Assembly: GCA_002633005.1 (NCBI GenBank)
Contig: NMRA01000282.1
Coordinates: forward strand, 101,858 to 165,857
Direction of reading: 5' to 3'
Length of the DNA: 64,000 bases
Source: Phoronis australis
Lineage: Eukaryota; Phoronida; Phoronidae
Shown piece after piece: positions 59,166 through 64,000 of this stretch; within the stretch, counting starts at the first letter, position 1, and every line of letters starts with the position of its first letter. The notes below the pieces were generated by a model. It worked only from the letters and a program-made list of their open reading frames with translations. It was not told the origin of the DNA and did no database searches. The position numbers and the translations under genes were made by a program.

Positions 59166-59591
59166 CGCCAGATTTACTGCTGCAAGTGTTCTAAATCAAA
59201 AACTATTTTTTTACTGAAGGAGGGTTTGTGGTCGCTCCGAGTGCGCATGTCTCAGTGCTTAGACGATTTCTCTCCACAAATTGTCAACATCATGTTTGAC
59301 GTTTCACGTTACAAAAAAGAATACTAGGAAGTAGCAGGCAAGCTAGCTACTTATTTTAATATGAGATGAGCTTACTTTAAAGCCAAAATGGTCGCTTTAA
59401 CCATGGACTTTTGCCACTGTCTCTCATTTAACGTTTTGCATGGCGACAAATCGGGCTTTTGGGAACTCGATTGCTTGATTTTTGCTAGGCGCAATTTAGC
59501 TACGTGTATCGGTAGCATGTTCCACGTCCTTTTTAATGAGACCATATAAACGAATATTCTTCGGTCGTAGCCACAAGCAAACAGTGTATTA

Positions 59592-59760
59592 GGGCCTGAG
59601 GTCTAATTTTTGTACCCGAAACGGGAGTTGAACGTTAACCTTATCAGGGTTAGGTTGAACTTATACATGTAAATGCGTACTCAATCAGGCAGCGTGCATG
59701 GTTAAACTACGAGTTTGGTTCTCTGTCAAGTCTGACTTCGGAGATTAGATCCAGAACCTA
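59592..59760. mobile_element. family M2 short derivative
   Basis: GGGCCTGAGGTCTAATTTTTGT at the left and GGAGATTAGATCCAGAACC at the right resemble the M2 ends; the interior is reduced to about 120 bp. Confidence 0.4.
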
Positions 59761-60201
59761 GATCTATGTAACATCAACTACCATGAGGATTAACGAAACC
59801 GTACATGTAAATATTTTAGGAATACCGATTGCTGGTGGCATCGTTAAGATACCTGCCAAAGAATAAAAGTTCATATATGCAACATAGGATGGTAGACGGT
59901 GAATGCTTAAGTGTCCCTACAGTCCATCGAGGGCAGACCCCCCCCCCCCNCCCCCCCCCCCCCCAGGACATCAGTGGCCAAAAACCGTCATCGGCATGTC
60001 GTTTCGGAGCTCACGCGGACACTATTCCTTCGGAAATTATGTTTGGGTCCCCTTGCGACATCCTGGAGCCACCAATGGAGTTCATACTTATCGAGATAAA
60101 ACTTCCTGTAAACTTTACTACATTTTAAGCTAAAACAAGCGCACGAAACAGCTACTTCGCTACGAGTACATCCCCAGTGTTCAAACTCAGTTAACACTAA
60201 C

Positions 60202-60355
60202 TTAAGAAAACATTGTATCAGCAACTTCCAGAATTGTCGATCCTGAAATGTCCGGCAATTCCAAACAATCAAAACTGGCAACAATCATCTTGCGGCCTCT
60301 GCGGCGAGGAGTGATGGTAAACGTCACTTCCGCTTTGCCACCTGGGACGATGTCC
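60202..60355 (-). CDS. transglutaminase last exon and stop
   Basis: Acceptor TTTCTCTTCAG, completing a split Lys codon. IVPGGKAEVTFTITPRRRG, KMIVASFDCLELPDISGST, ending ADTMFS and TAA at 60204-60202. Confidence 0.92.
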
Positions 60356-63240
60356 CTGAAGAGAAAGACGACAGATAAAGTTGTGTTGATTTCTGTGTTA
60401 ATGACGTAGTTGTTTCACTAATTTAGAGCAATGAAGGGGTCTCATCAGTCGAAAGCTATTACAAACGTTGTAATATTTCATGAAATTAAAGTCATTTTCT
60501 CTAACTTCATAAAAAGTGACATTCAGTGTCTGATTCAACTGTGAGGGAAATTTTGTTGTTGCAACACCAGAATTTCAAATGTTGAAACTGAACTTTCTAT
60601 GAAACAAAGTGACGTCATATTGATTTCAAAGAGCATAAAGAGCATCATTTAAGCATGAGTTCTGACTAATTTATGTTATTTTTTGCGATTTTTTCATTAA
60701 AAAGGGTCCTTGAACATTTCGTGCTTAGAAAACTGAAAATCGATTTATTGATAAAAAATTAGACGAAAACAAATGCCCTGAGTGTAAGTACGCTTTTACC
60801 ATCCTCCTGGCAAACGAACAGAACTATATCAGACAGTACCACCGTCTGAACTGTGCCAGCGAAGGCGTCAGACACGTGGAGAGGCGGCAGCACAGACGGG
60901 GACCTCTACAGAAATATATGCTTACTTGACAATCTTCTCAAGAGGTCGCTGTAAAGAGGGGGCTTCAATCTCGAACTCGCATTTCGTCAATTTCTTTTGC
61001 AAAGGATTTGTGAAGGAAACGACCACGTCTACAGGTTTCTTCGCTTCAGCTTTACCTTTGACCTGGAATATTTTATGAATGACACAGACGAATGAACTCT
61101 ACACTAGCTACCACTTCACGTAGTGTAGTGGGCGGTTCGTATTCATATTTGGCTGGATGTCGATCGTTTCAGTAGTTCTTCCTAATAATAAAGATAGACA
61201 CTTCGCTTGGGATAGCTTCCGAAAGGTCAAGGTTGGTTGTCACGTGACAGTAAAGTCCATTTTACGTCATTCCACATATTGTGGGTTTCGTGAGCAGCGG
61301 CTAAGAAAGGGAAACCTTCTAACTTGCCACAAGAGTATCAAAAAACTCAATTTCGTATTTTTAATCAGTAAAATTTGTCGGATCTACAGAATAACAGGGT
61401 AGCTTCAAGCGAAATAGAGTAAAACGAAATTCAATTACAACCTCAATATCAATGTCTGGACGTTTCAGTCTGAAGTCATCATCGTCAGCATAGGTTTGCC
61501 CCGTCTCCTTTACGGTCGCAACACAGCTTATTTTCATCGCTGCCTGTTCAACAAGTTTGTCGACGTAGTCCAAAGTTGCAATGTCCATTTTCGTGACGTC
61601 GGCTATGAAAAACAGAATTTAAGCAGGAAGTTTTATTTAAACATTCATTGCTTATGCGGTGCAGTCGCCGAGACAGACTTGCATTATCTTAACTTAAACA
61701 AACGCAAGATCTCGAGCAACATGGCCGCCTCTGAAAAATTCCGGATTAGACGGTTACTGGGAGTGTGGATATACATGTATGGAGGCGAGTGTTATGAACA
61801 CCCACAATGATCATTATTTAAGAGTGGCATTATACTTACACGTGTGTGGCTGCATTACAATTGTCGACGATTGCGATTTGATACTGGCAACCGGTAATCC
61901 GGTGTATTTAACAACGGTGCAAGACAGGGTCGCAGAGATGGTGCGCGCTTCGGCGGATGTGTTCTCCATTTTTAATTCGACGGCGAAGTCACGTCCGACC
62001 ATGATGTCAGGTTTGTCGGCGAAGTTAAAGTTGACATCCTAAGAAGAATTGAATCAGTATATGCAAATAGAGCAACCGAGTAGGCGTTTTCGTAAGACAA
62101 ATAACTGCAAATTCTACGTGGAAGTATACAACAATTAGAAAAATAAAGCCCTAAAGCGACCCTGTTTGATGCCAAACCGCCTTTCTGGCCAGAGATATAT
62201 TTTCACTTCAAACGAAAGTCATTACCTTATCTCCACTGTCAGAACTGGCTTTCGGTGTATAGCGCGGCTATGCGTAGCTGAAAGTTTAACTTAACTGCGT
62301 TTGGTCCGGCTTAGTGTAATGTTGTTATTCCCAAGCCCTGGGCCCGGCTGGGGTCTAATGTTTTTACTCGAGATCGAACTCGAAATTATTTTTGTCATTT
62401 TCTGTTCTACTTTTGCACCAACTCAAGATAATTGATTATTATTGTGTGCTCCGGTAAAGCATGGTTTGTGTGGGAGTTTCTAGTTCAAGTTTGTTTTCAC
62501 TTGATGACCTTTATATTCATGCTACAAACTCGGGTAAAACTCGAGATTTCGAGTAAATACTCGAGATTTCGAGTTCAGACTCTAACTTTTATCGTTACTA
62601 CTGGGGTCATCAAGTGCAAAATTACAGTTATCCATGTAAGCCATTTACTTGGCATAGAATAATAGACAGTTATCGGAATAAAAAGAAAATAGAAAATAAC
62701 TGGTAACGAGTTTGATTTCGCGATAAAATTAGATCCTGAAGACAAACCCACTTAATCAAAGCATGAAATTGTGGTTAAGTTTTGGCACGATCGAGTTGTT
62801 CATGTATGCTATAAGCGCGAACGTATGACAGGTGAAAAAGCAATCATTCATCTCGATGGTATACACGTACTTATGGGGACGTGTGAAAACGTTGTGTCGG
62901 AGGGACGATTTTGGGAACAGTCATGTTTATTTTCAGGCTCTGTTGATACAAAATGCAGAGTCCAAAGTTGGAGAAATATATGATAAACACGAAAATCTGT
63001 GATGTCCCAAGCAATTTCTGCTTGAATTTCGTTGTTCCAAACTTCAGAGACTTCCAAAGTGGAGAATTTTTAACGTACAGTTCATGCTCTTTTCGGGTAA
63101 TCCAGTAACTCCAGTTTGACACAACAGCCACGGTCATGAAGCATAGTCGAAGATACCTACCGCTTGAGTATCTGGAGTACCTTCGTCCTCGACTACGTTA
63201 CTGTAGGCTTTAAGGACGGCTTCTCGCTCTTTTGATGTTC
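60202..63240 (-). CDS. transglutaminase, C-terminal part (five exons), partial
   Basis: Exons 63240-63161, 62038-61840, 61602-61442, 61062-60926, 60355-60202, with phases agreeing at each join; 731 bp, about 242 residues plus stop. It starts TSKEREAVLKAYSN, which matches the YKYPEGS-xxER end of the transglutaminase core. The two C-terminal immunoglobulin-like beta-barrels follow: DVNFNFADKPDIMVGRDF..., MKISCVATVKETGQ, DFRLKRPDIDIEV, VSFTNPLQKKL, and finally TFTITPRRRGRKMIVASF. The enzyme forms glutamine-lysine cross-links in a calcium-dependent way. The catalytic Cys-His-Asp triad and calcium sites would be in exons beyond the right edge, so activity cannot be judged. The member of the family is undetermined. 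Confidence 0.9.
60926..61062 (-). CDS. transglutaminase exon (second beta-barrel)
   Basis: Acceptor ATATTCCAG, donor GTCAA|GTAAGC, phases 0 and 2. VDVVVSFTNPLQKKLTKCEF, EIEAPSLQ. FTNPL is a conserved barrel-2 motif. Confidence 0.92.
61442..61602 (-). CDS. transglutaminase exon (barrel 1 to barrel 2)
   Basis: Acceptor TTTTTCATAG, donor GAG|GTTGTA, phases 1 and 0. LDYVDKLVEQAAMKISCVAT, VKETGQTYADDDDF, RLKRPDIDIE. The VKETGQ and RRPxIxIxV-like motifs are diagnostic. Confidence 0.92.
61840..62038 (-). CDS. transglutaminase exon (first beta-barrel)
   Basis: Acceptor TTCTTCTTAG, donor ACGT|GTAAGT, phases 0 and 1. GRDFAVELKMENTSAEART and TIVMQPHT. It matches the barrel-1 strands of animal transglutaminases. 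Confidence 0.9.
62340..62740. mobile_element. inverted-repeat transposon, family M2, copy 3
   Basis: Left GGGCCCGGCTGGGGTCTAAT then ACTCGAGATCGAACTCGAAA; shares GAGTTTCTAGTTCAAGTTTG with the copy at 10805. The right end is decayed (AAATTAGATCCTGAAGAC). It sits in a transglutaminase intron. Confidence 0.7.
63161..63240 (-). CDS. transglutaminase exon (end of core domain)
   Basis: Acceptor TTTATTTCCAG, donor GCG|GTAGGT, phases 1 and 0. TSKEREAVLKAYSNVVEDEG. The first codon is split with an upstream exon not in the window. Confidence 0.85.
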
Positions 63241-64000
63241 CTGGAAATAAACTTTTTGTGAGTTTTAAGTTCTACAAACAAAACATGCGTTATATCATCA
63301 AAACGTTTAATAGGTCTACCGTATAAATGAATGAGTTGAATTCTGGTTGACGAGTGTCATTTTGAATTCAAAAAAGTGAGCCAGTGACCCACTTGCTTCT
63401 ATTTACTGTCTGCACTTTGCTGGTTATATAAGGTGCGCCCTCTCGCAGTTGATGGTATAATTGTCCTCCTTGACACAGCGCACAGTACTTCTTGAAACAG
63501 AGCTTGGGGTAGAAGGTCAAAGTAATTTTAACAGCACTGCAGAAGACTGTGGAACGGAAGTACAATAGGAGAGGTTTGGCTCTCACTTTTCGAAGCCGGT
63601 ATAACAAAAAGGAGTCCGGGCTTAGGTCGCAACTGAATGCTACACGAATTTGAATGCTAAACGTAGTGGACTTTTATTCAAGAAATATCAATGTGCTCCC
63701 TTTAAATGCATGCTCATGACAGGACAATGCATTCAGGGATGCACCAAATTCTTTTACACCGGGATTCGAATCCTTTGTTCAATGCCCAACCATGAAGCAT
63801 TGTACCAATTATCTCTTGACACAGTGCTCGCAAACAATCTTTCTCAGCGCTACGCTATACAGATGGCGCTATAATCGAGAAGGCTGGAATTGGGGAATAA
63901 AATAATGAGACAATGATATTGAGGCTTTGCCGCAAAGTAGCGAATTTCACCATGCTCCGATAAAATCTCTCGGTCCAGTTCGATCCGGCTTATGCAAGTC
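63241..64000. other. transglutaminase intron, right edge of window
   Basis: No exon recognised on either strand. A tRNA-like segment on the minus strand at about 63742-63813 has a good box B (GGATTCGAATCCCGG) and a CAATGC/GCATTG stem, possibly a SINE head. Confidence 0.45.

Larger units (their letters stand above)
57903..60201. other. intergenic region before the transglutaminase 3' end
   Basis: M3 copy 2 (59023) and a short M2 derivative (59592) are present. A poly-C run with one ambiguous base at about 59939-59964 creates false open frames. Otherwise nothing recognised. Confidence 0.5.

Noticed and set aside
59829-60133. Proline-rich frames around 59940
   Set aside because: Created by a poly-C run containing an ambiguous base; assembly uncertainty.

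Overview
The window is animal nuclear DNA. It has spliced genes with GT-AG introns from 70 bp to about 10 kb and is AT-rich outside exons. The gene families (TGF-beta type I receptor, transglutaminase, multi-C2H2 zinc-finger protein) are metazoan. The load of small non-autonomous DNA transposons, a GIY-YIG retroelement relic and nuclear-receptor-type repeats fits a marine invertebrate, possibly a deuterostome, but no sequence here fixes the species. Two ambiguous bases (52320 and a poly-C run near 59950) show it is a draft assembly.

Layout. (1) 1163-4335, plus strand: a complete three-exon gene for a 642-residue protein with seven C-terminal zinc fingers. (2) 44570 down to 9970, minus strand: a ten-exon gene of about 34.6 kb for a type I TGF-beta family receptor kinase of the ALK4/5/7 (activin/TGF-beta, SMAD2/3) class. 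I rebuilt it exon by exon; phases agree at every junction and the product is 511 residues. Its introns hold most of the repeats. (3) 63240 down to 60202, minus strand: the last five exons of a transglutaminase, covering the end of the core region and the two C-terminal beta-barrels. The catalytic exons lie beyond the right edge. (4) 47588-47857, minus strand: a possible 89-residue single-exon gene of unknown function. Weaker plus-strand exon candidates lie at 43382-43613, 54034 and 57687-57902.

Mobile and repeat DNA. There is a ~3 kb foldback element (36790-39758). Two ~1.3 kb copies of a repeat carry CTCF-core-like motifs every ~145-160 bp (21272-22611 and 31742-33045), with a decayed relic near 49590. 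There is a Penelope-like GIY-YIG relic (19779-21000), four small inverted-repeat transposon families, a long palindrome, four notable tandem arrays, and a repeat with perfect DR1 nuclear-receptor motifs (24733-25790).

Functional reading. The receptor would sit in the plasma membrane, bind activin/TGF-beta-type ligand with a type II receptor and signal to SMAD2/3. The transglutaminase would cross-link proteins. The zinc-finger protein would act on DNA in the nucleus. Nothing suggests the three genes act together. The most unusual points are substitutions at regulatory and structural positions of the receptor and the periodic CTCF-like repeat.
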